This document shows, one piece after another, positions 37,501-47,194 of a stretch of DNA of 64,000 nucleotides. The notes beneath the pieces were generated by a model that saw only the letters and a program-made list of their open reading frames with translations, had not been told where the DNA came from and made no database searches. Each line of letters begins with the position of its first letter. Positions within the stretch are counted from its first letter, which is position 1. Origin of the DNA: Apoderus coryli (Eukaryota; Arthropoda; Insecta; Coleoptera; Attelabidae). The translations under genes and the position numbers were made by a program. The stretch spans positions 868,001-932,000 of the forward strand of contig OU452207.1 in the NCBI GenBank assembly GCA_911728435.2, in the 5' to 3' direction.

Positions 37501-40500
37501 TTGTAGGTGTGTTTCCTTAAGCCTCAGAACAGTTCAGGTCCTACAAAAGGGGTTGATCCCCCCCTTTTTGGTCTCTTCGTTTCCCCTGGTACCAGAATGT
37601 CCGGGTATCCAAACAAGGGAAACTCTGTTATCCTCAATGAGCTCGTTAAGACCTCTTAAGCATTCGCACACCATTTTCCGGGAGTTAAATTGTACTCATC
37701 TACCGCTTGGAAGACGCTGGGGTAGATTCCCATTATAGTTCCTCTTCAAACATTTTTTTGGACATTCCTGTAAACGGCTCCATCCCAATTTTACTTCCCC
37801 CCTTTCCTACTTCTCTCTCATTTCTCTCATATCATCAATAGCAGCAGATTTTGTTTCGCTCGTTCAGTATTTTATCATGATCCCACCTCTGAATAGCCAG
37901 GTTAACGTCATAATGTTATAACCTCGTTAAATTTTACAGCATTTTCAAATTGTTAGGAGGAGTTTATATTATGCAACTATACAGGGTGGTTCTTATTTGT
38001 CAGATATTTGACATCGAAGGACCAGAAATATTTTGCTCAACAATCGAATAAACATTTTTTTTTTCGTCGAAAAAATATCAATAATTGTACGAGGATGGTA
38101 TGATAATTGATGAGCGTTGAGGCCATCGGGCAACATCGTATTCATCGTCGAATAGTTTTTGGACAGCTATTTGAAGTTTTGTGAAATGGAAAATGAACAA
38201 TATCCAGTGCAACTCGACTCTTGTGTACTGGACCATTGTCCTGTAGGAAGAACACACATTTCCTTCATTTTTCTTTTCTTTTTTTCTCTAATTGCCTCTT
38301 TTACTTGCTCTAAGATTGAAGCACAGTATTCTCCAGTTGGAGAAACACCTTTAGCTTGATAATCAATCAATAGGATTCCTTCCAAAAGATGATCGCAATG
38401 AATTGTCGACGGCTAACTGTGAAACAAACTTCTTCGGTTGGGTTGGTTTTCTCTGCCATTGCATGGAGTCCTGCTTGGACTCTGTTTCAGAAGGATGAAT
38501 CCAAGTTTCGTCTCCATACCATCCTTATCTTCACTACAGAGGTTTAGAAACGTACGGGAACATTCGACGCGATGGTGTCTTTAAGGTGGCGTGAGCATTC
38601 TCCCTTGCACTGGCCTTTTTCATGCCAAGAGGATCATGCAGAGTTTTAAAAATGGTTGTATTGGTACCTTTCTTCAGACGAACATCTTCCAGTATAATTT
38701 TTTCGAATTGGTCGCTTTAAATCACTTGAAGATGGCCTTCGAGTACTTTATAATGGCGTGGTGTTTGACTTTCGCCATGTCTTGACTTGTCTTTCCGATT
38801 GCGTTGAGACGTAAGAAGTCTGCCGTCAATAATGAGTCGCACGCGAGGATAGCGGCGCAAAAGCTCCGTGCAAGGCAAGGAGGTCATGTCGACGGAGAAT
38901 GGAGGAAGAAAATGGCCCCGTTGACCCTCCAGCTCATTCATCCCGAATCCTCAAGGCCAAAATTGGGTAAATTGGGCTACGAAGTACTCTCTATTTCAAA
39001 ACCTGACCTCGTCCAATTTTTTTTTGTTCAGAAACATGAAAACTTGGCTAAGCGTTTCACAACAAATGAGGGAATCGTAGCCGCCACGGACGAGTATTTT
39101 GCAGGTTTTTCGACATCATATTTTTCCGAAGCCTTCAAGAAGTTGCAGACACAATGGGAAACGTTTATGATCTCTAAACCATTGCTTTCTTTGGTAGGCT
39201 CATCAATGACCATATCAAATTATTGTTATTTTTGACAAGAGTTGAATTATCCAGCGTTTTAAGAAACCCTCAATTCTAGCGATTGGACAGGACAGTTCTA
39301 GCCTATCGCCCTATCCAACAATTTCGAGAAACCTTGTCTAAAGGCGCGTATTCATCTGAGCACGAACTGGAACGAAGCAAGGCGAGGCCCAACAAGCATA
39401 CGAAAATGTGCGTGTACGCGATGTATGGCAAGGTGCTTCGGCCTCTAGGCGAGGCTGTCCGGACTCTATCCGTTTCTAGTCGGTACTTCAAAGGGAATTG
39501 CCGCTTTCTTCTTCTTCTAAAATATTATTTAACAATGAATGTCCCGATGAAATTGCCCTATTTCGATAGATTCTGGTGCCCACGAGCGTTTTTTTCTTTT
39601 TTTTCTAATAAACTAAAGATCAATGTTGCCTTATATGATATTCATTTAGAGTGCTCCTCTCGGACGGCATGTTCGCCTCGCCTTGCCTAGTTTGCATTCG
39701 TGTTCTGATGAATACGCACCTTAAGTAGCGACAAGCACTAAATGGTCACACTCGTGCTCGTGGTAATTTGCATAGCAGTTGTCTACAGAGTGTAGCCCAA
39801 TGGGTTGCGTACGGGCTTTGTAATCGGAAGGTTTTGAGTTCGATTCGTGTTCTTGCAATTTTTTATTTTATTTATTTATAATTTTTGAACGAAGTAGGTA
39901 GAGAGTAGGGTTAGTTTAGGATGTTATAATTATTATTTTGACAGTCTAGACCATCTGGCAACATGATACCGGCTATTACGTCATGACTGAGCTGTTGCTA
40001 GACGCGAGTTAAATGGTCATTTACAACTTATCTTTGAGAAGATGACAGTAATCGTATCCATTTGATCTTTTTGGAAAAAAATACGGCCCAATTAAATAAT
40101 CACCACTATTAATCCAAACATTTAATGAAAATTGGCGTTGCGCCCAAAAATTGCCATTTTACGGACTCATTTAAGTCCTTAAAATGCTTATTTTTCGGCC
40201 TAGTCCCTAAAGGTTGTCCTGGCAACAATAGCAATGATTCATCCTGAAAAACTTCAAAAATCTCTCGTTTTCGAATTGGTCGCTTCAAATCACTTGAAGA
40301 CGGCCTTCGAGTACTTTAGAATGGCGTGGTGTTTGACTTTCTCCATGTCTTCACTTGTCTTTCCGATTGGGTTGAGTCGTAAGACGTCTGCCGTCAATAA
40401 TGAGTCGCACGCGAGGATAGCGGCGCAAAAGCTCCGTGCAAGGCAAAGAAGCTCATGTCGACGAAGAATGGAGGATGAAAATGGCCCCATTGGGACCACA

Positions 40501-42002
40501 AAAAAATTTATTTTACCAAAACAACACTCCAGCTCATTCATCCCGAATCGCCAAGGCCAAAATTGGTTAAATTGGGCTACGAAGTACTCTCTATTTCAAA
40601 ACCTGACCTCGTCCAATTTTTTTTTGTTCAGAAACATGAAAACACTATTACAAAATTCCTTAGCAAACTAAAACTAGTGTTTGTCACACAATTGAATGAA
40701 GTTTTTCAGGACTCATCTGCTATTCCGGAAACAGCAATTAATCAATCCTGAAAAACTTCAAAAATCTCCCGTTTTCGAATTGCCAATATTTTTAATATTA
40801 AAATTCTTTTAGAGACTACGTTAAACCAGATGCATATGGAGAACTAATTGAACTTTTGCAGGACAAAATTATCAATAGAAATACTGCTCTGATAGTTTTG
40901 GAAGAGTTAATCGATAGCCCCACTTGTAACTCTAAACCATTTGAGGTAAATGTCAGATTTTCTGAAGTAATTCATATCGACGAGGAGTTGATTCATAAAT
41001 TAAAGACTTCTGGTCCAGAAAAGATCTTTCTACATACTGTAACTTCTTTCTTGACACAACCTTAATGAACTAATATGACTATTTATTTCTACTATTTATT
41101 TAAAGAAATAATCCACTTGATGCAGTGGAATTACAATGAAACAATTTCGTCGTCTCCACTATTAATTTTTAAAAATCTTTATTCAAAGGGACACGTTTCG
41201 GTTTGGCAAGGGCTCTGCCTATATGCGGATTTAACTCCACCATAGTTGCGATATTTTAAGGCTGATGATGGACCTGGGACTCCGAAACATGTCCCTTTGA
41301 ATAAAGATTGTAATTACTATTTATTTCACTATTATTTAAATGTCACAACCCTGTTCTTAACTATTGACTGTCCCTGGTGATGGTGTGTGTGTGTGTGTGT
41401 GTGTGTGTGTCTGCGTTCCACATTACGCGCGAAAACTCTATACATTTCTAGTCTCTCATTTTATTCCATGCGCGTTCTAGACACAACCAGCTGGAGTATA
41501 ACTAGACACCTAGCGGTGTTGCCAACAGGTGTAAATTTTCTCTTGTTCCTTACAATATGTTCATAACAACACAGATAGCGAGACATGTTTCGTATTAATA
41601 ATTCCATCTTCAGTGGCATTAACAAAATCAAGCAGTATTGTTAGATATTTCAGGCTGACATGTGTACACACAATTTGTGAAAAATTTTTTAGGGTACGAC
41701 GTCTTTAATTTATGAAAAAATGTAACATTGTTATAGAGCTATAGCTTGCCGTATTGACTATTAATTGTAAATATATTTGTGGTTAGATAGTTGAGCAGAA
41801 AGGTTGGAAGCAAATAACCGACGAGACTGAGTTACGTTTGATTTGTCAAAATGTGTTGGCAGAGCAGGAAAAAGTTGTAAAACTGTACAAAAATGGTAAA
41901 ATGAAAGTGTATAAAGTGTTTTTAGGTAATGTGTTTAAGAAAACTGATGGTAGAGCTGATATGGCGAAAGTTGATAAAGTATTAAAAGAGTTGTTAAAAT
42001 AA
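28575..42002 (+). CDS. GatB: Mitochondrial glutamyl-tRNA(Gln) amidotransferase subunit B, 8 exons
   Basis: With GatA and GatC, this subunit converts Glu-tRNA(Gln) to Gln-tRNA(Gln) in mitochondria; GatB binds the tRNA and the phospho-Glu intermediate. Exons: 28575-28639, 28697-29091, 29153-29338, 31131-31366, 31423-31602, 35188-35324, 40813-40945, 41787-42002. All junctions are GT-AG and the phases agree, giving 515 residues, normal for animal GatB. The first ~22 residues are basic and hydroxylated ([19 protein letters not shown]), a probable mitochondrial presequence. Signatures: [97 protein letters not shown], then the C-terminal GatB/YqeY helices ([18 protein letters not shown], ...[20 protein letters not shown]). 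Introns 3, 5 and 6 (1.8, 3.6 and 5.5 kb) are filled with TEs. Confidence 0.96.
29630..30215 (-). mobile_element. Non-LTR RT fragment in GatB intron 3
   Basis: An open minus-strand frame reads [60 protein letters not shown] and [15 protein letters not shown]: fingers and palm with the catalytic FADD. It breaks off soon afterwards at the sequence reading [14 protein letters not shown]. The endonuclease and the thumb are missing. It lies antisense to GatB within the intron. Of all RT pieces here its palm is among the least damaged. Confidence 0.88.
30775..31068. repeat. Direct repeat pair, ~60 bp
   Basis: The block ttagtatccttataggaatc, ccgcc, gttaaacagtccaaacaaat and ttattttatt (about 30779-30840) recurs at about 30997-31066 with a 12-base insertion. 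It sits at the 3' end of GatB intron 3. No ORF. Confidence 0.65.
31722..31751. repeat. Isolated fragment of the 332 bp tandem repeat unit
   Basis: ggtaaattgaacaaggattc followed by tagaaataatt is nearly identical to the same part of the unit at about 9386-9413, 22 kb away. The join to unrelated sequence on both sides suggests an end or a short captured piece. Confidence 0.6.
31850..32128 (-). mobile_element. LTR-retrotransposon integrase fragment
   Basis: The minus strand reads [20 protein letters not shown], then [20 protein letters not shown] and [10 protein letters not shown]. This is the end of the integrase catalytic core of an LTR retrotransposon, where a conserved run of the type YHPQxNxxERxNxxL marks the last catalytic Glu. 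It is fused in frame to the end of a non-LTR RT (next entry), so one 238-codon frame spans two unrelated elements. No LTRs were found. Confidence 0.7.
32129..32815 (-). mobile_element. Non-LTR RT palm/thumb fragment in GatB intron 5
   Basis: The minus strand reads [63 protein letters not shown] (catalytic FADD), [12 protein letters not shown] and [17 protein letters not shown]. It ends at the join with the integrase fragment. On the 5' side it runs into a T-rich tract; the matching upstream RT half is at 33190-33765. The two were probably one element split by the T-rich insertion. Confidence 0.85.
32820..33085. repeat. T-rich low-complexity tract
   Basis: About 265 bases of runs of 5-12 T separated by aa, gaa or taa. 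It lies between two halves of one RT and could be an expanded, reverse-oriented poly(A) or simple repeat. The similar tracts at 42785-43080 and 43670-43975 have the same texture. Confidence 0.85.
33190..34060 (-). mobile_element. Non-LTR retrotransposon, linker and RT finger fragment
   Basis: Minus-strand frames at 34060-33785 ([32 protein letters not shown]) and 33765-33190 ([85 protein letters not shown]) give the endonuclease-RT linker and the first RT blocks. The two frames are out of phase near 33775. This is the 5' half of the RT whose palm is at 32129-32815. Confidence 0.85.
34234..34760 (-). mobile_element. Unidentified transposon ORF, frameshifted
   Basis: Two overlapping minus-strand frames (34873-34379 and 34566-34234) read in succession. 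Blocks include [29 protein letters not shown] or [20 protein letters not shown] and [14 protein letters not shown], and the piece ends DDLYSIPK. The LQIS...VxxxxxKS...DKRG order is reminiscent of uncharacterised insect TE proteins with a short HTH-like segment, by recollection only. Not assigned to a superfamily. It lies within GatB intron 5. Confidence 0.4.
35776..37128. repeat. 1.35 kb minisatellite, ~18 bp unit, in GatB intron 6
   Basis: About 75 units close to cataaacgatgtaaatga, with the alternatives acgacgtaaatga, atgccataaac, aacggacaaacg and a frequent 17-base form (cataacgatgtaattga). Higher-order blocks of ~70-120 bases recur, for example the order ...tgacataacgatgtaattga... The unit length is a multiple of three and lacks minus-strand stops, so it creates long false ORFs (up to 446 codons). 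The array ends in an inverted unit (acgacgtttatgtcatttac, 37101-37120). Confidence 0.97.
37145..37745 (-). mobile_element. Retrotransposon RNase H and zinc-tail remnant
   Basis: The minus strand near 37740-37560 reads [20 protein letters not shown] and [13 protein letters not shown], the C-terminal part of the RNase H domain of some non-LTR elements (family: W(V/I)PGHSGxxGNExAD). Downstream near 37420-37250 it reads [20 protein letters not shown], then [13 protein letters not shown], the Cys-rich tail that follows RNase H in these elements. Frames are broken in several places. It lies within GatB intron 6. Confidence 0.7.
38095..38800 (-). mobile_element. Mariner transposase remnant, N-terminus to first catalytic region
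   Basis: In shifted minus-strand frames: a start reading [15 protein letters not shown] (mariner N-terminus), then [40 protein letters not shown] (first catalytic Asp), [41 protein letters not shown]. The region around the second Asp is mutated. It sits head-to-head with a plus-strand C-terminal piece at 38920-39200. Dead. Confidence 0.75.
38920..39215 (+). mobile_element. Mariner transposase C-terminal remnant
   Basis: The plus strand reads [20 protein letters not shown] (family: LGYEVLPHPPYSPDLAPSDF), [20 protein letters not shown] and [19 protein letters not shown]. This is the end of a mariner transposase with the PPYSPD region corrupted. It is inverted relative to the N-terminal half at 38095-38800. 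Confidence 0.78.
39341..39722. mobile_element. Short TIR element, ~380 bp
   Basis: The left end aaggcgcgtattcatctgag continues cacgaa...caaggcgaggc. The right end, reverse-complemented, reads aaggtgcgtattcatcagaa and continues cacgaatgc...caaggcgaggc. That is ~50 bp of imperfect terminal inverted repeat around ~280 bases. The ends are GC-rich compared with the surroundings. Open frames inside are by-products; no transposase. Confidence 0.8.
39790..39862 (+). pseudogene. tRNA-derived sequence (SINE head or pseudo-tRNA)
   Basis: gtgtagcccaatgggttgcg is an A-box-like D-arm and gagttcgattc a good B box, 45 bases apart; between them tttgtaatc could be an anticodon loop (TGT). The T-arm and acceptor stems do not pair well, so it is not a working tRNA. 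A T/A-rich tail follows. Confidence 0.45.
40234..40780. repeat. Second copy of the rearranged mariner block, flanked by a 39 bp direct repeat
   Basis: 40268-40645 repeats 38702-39045: antisense mariner N-terminus ([19 protein letters not shown]) followed by the sense C-terminal piece ([19 protein letters not shown]). Relative to the first copy it has a ~25 base insertion (attttaccaaaacaacactc region). The block catcctgaaaaacttcaaaa, atctc, cgttttcgaattg occurs on both sides (about 40240-40278 and 40743-40782). It ends just before GatB exon 7. Confidence 0.75.
41165..41312. mobile_element. Short foldback unit with ribozyme-like motif
   Basis: The 27-base arm aatctttattcaaagggaca (41167-41194) is repeated inverted at 41284-41310. 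Against the right arm is CTGATGA, TGGACCTGGGACTCC, GAAACATGTC; AAGG before it can pair with CCTT after it. It lies in GatB intron 7. Confidence 0.7.
41384..41411. repeat. (GT)n microsatellite
   Basis: About 14 uninterrupted GT units in GatB intron 7. Confidence 0.95.
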
Positions 42003-42019
42003 ATTTGTGTTTTATTTCG

Positions 42020-42400
42020 TCAGTTAAAACTTTTGGAGTCTCAACAGATATTAATTTGCCAGATCATAATTTGATATTTTGTAACGTACATTGTGAGAAA
42101 CCCAGGTTTAAACCTTTTGAATACACTTACCGTGTGACTTTAAATTCTTTGATCATGATGCGTTTTTGTGTGATTTTCAGACCCTACCTCTTAATAATAT
42201 ATTTTATATGGGTGATGTAAATGAAAAGCGTAACTACTTTAATGAATGCATCCTTCCGTTAATAAATAATCATATTCCACTGAGAACTGTCACTATTTAT
42301 AAGGCGAAAACACCTTGGATAACTGTGAATATAAAATTGATGATGAGATTTCGAGATAAGGCAAAGGCGAAATTTAGAAAACATGACATTGGAAAGTAAT
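42020..42400 (+). mobile_element. Non-LTR retrotransposon endonuclease-RT linker fragment
   Basis: The plus strand reads GVSTDINLPDHNLIFCNVHC (the SDH block that closes an APE-type endonuclease: here PDHNLIFCN), EKPRFKPFEYTYR, then in another frame LPLNNIFYMGDVNEKRNYFN, LINNHIPLRTVTIYKAKTPW and KLMMRFRDKAKAKFRKH. This is the linker before the RT of a LINE. No RT follows. It starts ~20 bases after the GatB stop codon, so the GatB 3' UTR may run into it. Confidence 0.75.
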
Positions 42401-42784
42401 ATACGAAAATAGTGAAAATGCTCAAAAATGTTACATTGCCGATATTTCGTAAACTATGCATTTTGGAAATCAGTAACCTATTAGAAAGTTTATTTAATTT
42501 TTAATGATATATGAGATAAAATTATAAAAATAAACCTGTTCTATTTGAAAAAACTGACTTTCGACTGTTTTTATAGCATCGTTTTCAGTATAATTTTTTT
42601 GACCACCCTGTATGAATAAATCACAAAATGTCGTACGTATCGGAAAAAGGAGACCTTATTTTGTGTTATTTGTGCATCTCTACTTTTACATTAGAGGTTA
42701 TATACGAGGTACAGGACCTAATAAATAGAAAAAAAATATTCTTTTTAGTTTGTTAGAATGGTCTCATACATTTTCAGCATAAGC

Positions 42785-43080
42785 ATAGATTTCAAATCAA
42801 GATTTTTTTGAATTTTTTTTTTTGAATTTTTTTTTTTTTAATTTTTTTTTTGAAAATTTTTTTTTTGAACATTTTTTTTTCTAAATTTTTTTTTGAAAAT
42901 TTTTTTTTTAATTTTTTTTTTGAAAATTTTTTTTTTTTAAATTTTTTTTGAAATTTTTTTTTTTGAAATTTTTTTTTTAAATTTTTTTGAATTTTTTTTT
43001 TTGAAATTTTTTTTTTTTTACATTTTTTTTTTAATAATAGCAACATTTTTTTTCCTTGAAATTTTTTTTCTTGATTTTTT
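42785..43080. repeat. T-rich low-complexity tract
   Basis: Runs of T (7-12) separated by gaa, aaa and similar. Its complement gives a spurious Lys-rich frame. Confidence 0.9.
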
Positions 43081-43134
43081 TTCATTTTTTGTATAACCCT
43101 CAATGACTTTTTTCATAGATAAAACTACCACCAT

Positions 43135-43680
43135 ATAAAAAAATTTTAGCATAAGCACTTTAAATTTATATACGAGGTGAGTGAAAAATGTATTTATTTA
43201 TTTTGTTAAAGACAAAAAAGTAATATTTTCAGTAATTTTTTGATTACAATTCAGGATTTCTTTGAAAGTTAAAACTATAACCTCCTAGAGATTATCTACG
43301 GGGTAACTCAAAAATGTTTATTAATGTTATTTATTATTTAAGACTTTTAGACATGGCAGATCCTTATCAGCGACAGGTGACTTTTTATTTTCTTTAAAAG
43401 AGACATTCTTAGCATAGGCTTTAAATTTATATACGTGGTGAGTCAAAAATGTATTTCATCACTTTGTTAAGGTCAAAAAAGTAATATTTTGAATAATTTT
43501 TTGATTTCTTTAGATTTCAAATCAAGATTTTTTTGAAATTTAAACTATAAGCTCAAATTTATATTCAGGGTGAACTAAAAATTGTATTTCTTTATTTTGT
43601 TAAGGTCAAAAAAGTAATATTTTGAGTAATTTTTTGATTTCTTTAGATTTCAAATCAAGATTTTTTGAAAAATTTTTTTT
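43135..43680. repeat. Diverged ~130-270 bp tandem repeats
   Basis: A block of the form tatatacgaggtgagtgaaa, aatgtattt, ttgttaaggtcaaaaaagta, atattttgagtaattttttg and gatttcaaatcaagattttt is present about three times (starting near 43168, 43433 and 43565). The last part also occurs at 42788-42812, just before the first T-rich tract. So both T-rich tracts follow the same sequence and are part of the repeat. Confidence 0.75.
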
Positions 43681-43978
43681 GAAATTTTTTTTTTTTGAAA
43701 ATTTTTTTTTTTGAATTTTTTTTTTTTTGATTTTTTTTTGAAATTTTTTTTTTTTGAATTTTTTTTTTTGAATTTTTTTTTTATTTTTTTTTTAACATTT
43801 TTCATTTTAAAATTTTTTTTTTTTGAATTTTTTTTTTTTAATTTTTTTTTTGAATTTTTTTTTTTAATTTTTTTTTAATTTTTTTTTTAATTTTTTTTTT
43901 AAAATTTTTTTTTTAAAATTTTTTTTTTTGGAATTTTTTTTTTTTAATTTTTTTTTTTTAATTTTTTTTTTTTAATTA
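43670..43978. repeat. T-rich low-complexity tract, second
   Basis: About 300 bases of T runs separated by one to four A or G. It follows the same caaatcaagatttttt lead-in as the tract at 42785. Confidence 0.9.
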
Positions 43979-45788
43979 CAACATAACATATACCTAGGAT
44001 ACAATCGTATGTACAACGTTGAGTAGTCGGGTATATTGTCGTATACTAAGATCAATATATTCAGTATTTAAATTAGTGCTTTGGTTTCATTACAATAGAC
44101 GAATAATACATATTTAATAAGAAGCCGCCTGCGAAATGATAACTAGAGACTTCTTTATCAGAAAAAAATGTGATTATTATTGAGCCCTAAAATGTCAATT
44201 TTAACATAAATCTTGATATTCGTCAAGAACGGCTGGATTTAGGTATAGGACATGATACATGAAACATGTCTAGAATCTTATGTGCAATCCAAAAATGTCA
44301 TGATATATAGGGTGTTCTATTTAAAATAACAAAGTCACCATCCACTTCCGGTATAACCGGAAGTGCTAAGCAGTTGGTATTATGATCTTTGAATATACTA
44401 TATTCGGCAATATATATACCAAAATTTACCAAATTCAAATCAAAGTAGTCTCCGAAATATGTTAATGGGCCGTCACCATAGGACTCCCTGTATACTATAG
44501 CATTTCGGGGCACACTGTACCTAACCTACTGCACATTTCTAATTTGTTGAAATAAACACGTATATGTGATGGAGAGCCTAGGCTATATCGGTACATTCGG
44601 GCAGCAGTAAAACACGATTACATCCCGTATCGCTATGGATGTTTTAAATTAACACGAAATCTAATATTGCACGTGTCAGAATCGTTTTACACGTGACTTA
44701 CACATATCTATCTATATATAGGTATACTATCATTGTTTTGTATGCTTGTGTGATCAGTAAATAAAATATACAGGGTGATTCTATCTTTATTCCAGCCCTT
44801 TGAGGTCTATATGGGAAACAATAGCCAGCGCCAAACTAATTTGTTTAGAAAAAAAAAGTAGTCCATTCTGGAGTGGAGTAAATTTAAATCCTCCACGAGA
44901 TAAATCAAATATATTAACTACCAAACATGTTTCGTAGGTATGACTTGTTGTCCTATAATGGGAAAAGTATCAGTAAAACACGAAAAATCGATTTGCTATA
45001 AGGGTGAATATCTGCGCTACCACCTCAAAAGCAATGCTACAGAAACTCCCTATTGCACTTTTTCATATAAAATATGGTAGTAGTGTGTACCATTTGCCTA
45101 AAGGTCCATATTTACAGCCACATATATGCGAATATGCCATCTATTCCCGGCGATTTCTCTATTTTGTCCCAACGCAACGTTAGTATAGTTATACTTTTAC
45201 CACTAGGCGATTCTTCTTATATAACATGGTAGTATTCCTTTTGTTTTTATAATTTTTTTTTAATCCTAAAAAAATAATGCTGTGTACTAAGGACCAGTTT
45301 TGTCCTAAAATTTTCAAACTCGAATTGCTCGAAAACCTTTAAGTTTTTCGAGAAAAAACAAGTATGCCTTTTTTATGTAGAAAACTTTATTTTATCACAT
45401 TCTTGACACAAATGGAATATAAGTCACAAGAAAAAAAAGTTAGGTTATAATCAAAGCAAGGGTCCCTCCCGCCTATGTTCATCCTTTTTTATACAATTTC
45501 ATGTCAGTTTACGACTTTTAACTAGGTGAATACATATGCTACATTTGATTAATTCATCTTTACTCGTTTCGAAAATATTTCAAGAAAATCGTCCTCAGGC
45601 AGTCTCCGTTAACACCCTGTATCTTTGTAAATAAAGACTTTTCGAAAAATTACAATTTAGGTTTTTTTCATGATTAGAAGTCCCCAATTCGCTCACAAAT
45701 TTTGACCACCTAAAATTTAAAAATTGAAAAATATCCATTGAACATTTTAACCACAAAACACAAATCAAGAAACAAAACAACATTTATT
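43979..45788. other. No gene recognised; small repeat ends
   Basis: It contains a 20-base palindrome acttccggtataaccggaag (44344-44363), a block tatagggtgttctatttaaa (44309-44328) that resembles 63578-63597, and tacagggtgattctatcttt near 44771. There is also a decayed copy of the GAAACATGT motif at about 44930-44960 (minus). No coding sequence is supported. Confidence 0.4.
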
Positions 45789-46875
45789 TTATTTTAAAAA
45801 CCCTTGTATAGAGTATGAACAGGTCTCCATCAGCCTATGCTGAGGTATCAACAAGTTATCGCCATGTTTTGTAGGATAATTATGTCTACCATCATTCACT
45901 GTCTGCATCAAATGTTGGTTATTTTTGATGTAAACCAGACACTGATATATGTATAGCCCATAGATTGTAAGAATACGGTACTCTCTAAACAGAGGCCGAC
46001 AACTATCTGTCTTTTTCCTACTACCAATAATCCTAACTGCGCGTTTTTGCGTCAAGAAAACTCTACTGACATCTGTTGAGTTCCCCCAAAGCAACTGACC
46101 ATAAGAAATCCGCGACTGAAAAAGTCTGAAATAGGCCAAACGAATGACCGACCGAGTCACACATTCCGATATCCTTCTCATCAAGAAGATTGTTGACGAG
46201 AGCTTACCATTCAGCTGCTGAACATGCTCCCTCCAAGACAGCTTCGAATCCAGGCATACAGCAAGAAATTTAATGTTATGTATCTCATTCACATGTTTTA
46301 AAAAGAATAGCATGCTTTGAGTCTTATCTAGATTGAGACTAAGACTAGTATCCGAAAACCAGGACTGTAATTTATCAATTGTTCGTTCAGCCAAGAACTG
46401 AAGATGTTCCAACTCAGTATCATGATCGAAGACAACAGTGTCATCAGCATACTGAACACTGCTTAATTCAGGTATAATCAGCACAATCTCATTCACATAC
46501 AAAATAAAGAGCAGATGACCGCGAGTAGATCCCCGTGGCACGCCCACCGATGACGACACAATGTCCCCATGTGCTACCACCTGGGTGCGCTCCGTCAAAT
46601 ATGATTGGCTACCCCTAATTCCATAGCAAGTCAGTTTATTTAGAAGAGCCTGGTGTGAAACACAATCGAAAGCTTTAGAGAGGTCACAAAAAGCCGCAGT
46701 AAGACCTTCGCCCGATTCAAAGGCATTGATAATACATTTTACGAGTGTTTCTTCTGAAATCCAAACTGTGTAGTCGAAAATACGTAGGTTACATTTCTCT
46801 ATAAACCTGGGGGGTCTGCCGGCAACTGCCATTTCAATAACTTTTGAAAATATAGGTCTGTAATTATTACGAGGG
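45789..46875 (-). mobile_element. Non-LTR retrotransposon RT, long open frame
   Basis: The minus strand reads NYRPIFSKVIEMAV, AAFCDLSKAFDCVSHQALLN, VGVPRGSTRGHLLFILYVNE, LSSVQYADDTVVFDHDTELE (catalytic YADD), LSLNLDKTQSMLFF, VCLDSKLSWREHV and a long thumb/C-terminal region ending at 45789. The usual PQGSxLGP is altered to PRGSTRGH, so the enzyme is probably dead despite ~360 open codons. The endonuclease is missing. It is fused in frame with a DNA-transposase piece upstream (next entry). Confidence 0.88.
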
Positions 46876-47000
46876 TTGCCGAAAAACGTTGACCTCAGTT
46901 TGTTTTTTACGTACGGGAATAAAAAGAAGTCATTCGGTGCCAAGCCAGGACTATACGGCGGAAGATTCATCAAATCGATGTTTTACGTTCCTTCTTTATT
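46876..47000 (-). mobile_element. Mariner/IS630-type transposase fragment fused to RT
   Basis: The minus strand reads IDLMNLPPYSPGLAPNDFFL, FPYVKNKLRSTFFGNPRN. The PPYSPxLAPNDFFLFPxxK block surrounds the third catalytic Asp of mariner-like transposases (Asp is Gly here). It runs in frame into NYRPIFSKVIE of the RT, giving a 394-codon hybrid frame. Confidence 0.75.
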
Positions 47001-47194
47001 CAAATAATTCTGCAACCAAATTTGGTGTTTGGGAGACCTTTGATCCAAAAAATCAGGTTATATTTCAGTTTGGCTTGAAAAATTTTTTGCTTTTAAGGGG
47101 TGATAACTTTTTGCTCTGCAAATACACACGGGCAAAATATGGCGATCGGTCAAAATTTACTCTAAGTTTAACATTCATTTTCTCCTGAACCTTG

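Noticed and set aside
38804..39690. Plus-strand frames of 143 and 135 codons as possible host genes
   Set aside because: The first merges antisense mariner N-terminal sequence with a sense mariner C-terminus; the second lies across the 380 bp TIR element. Neither resembles a host protein.
42792..43103. 103-codon Lys-rich frame on the minus strand
   Set aside because: It is the complement of a T-run tract; composition is almost only Lys, Phe-type codons, with no protein character.
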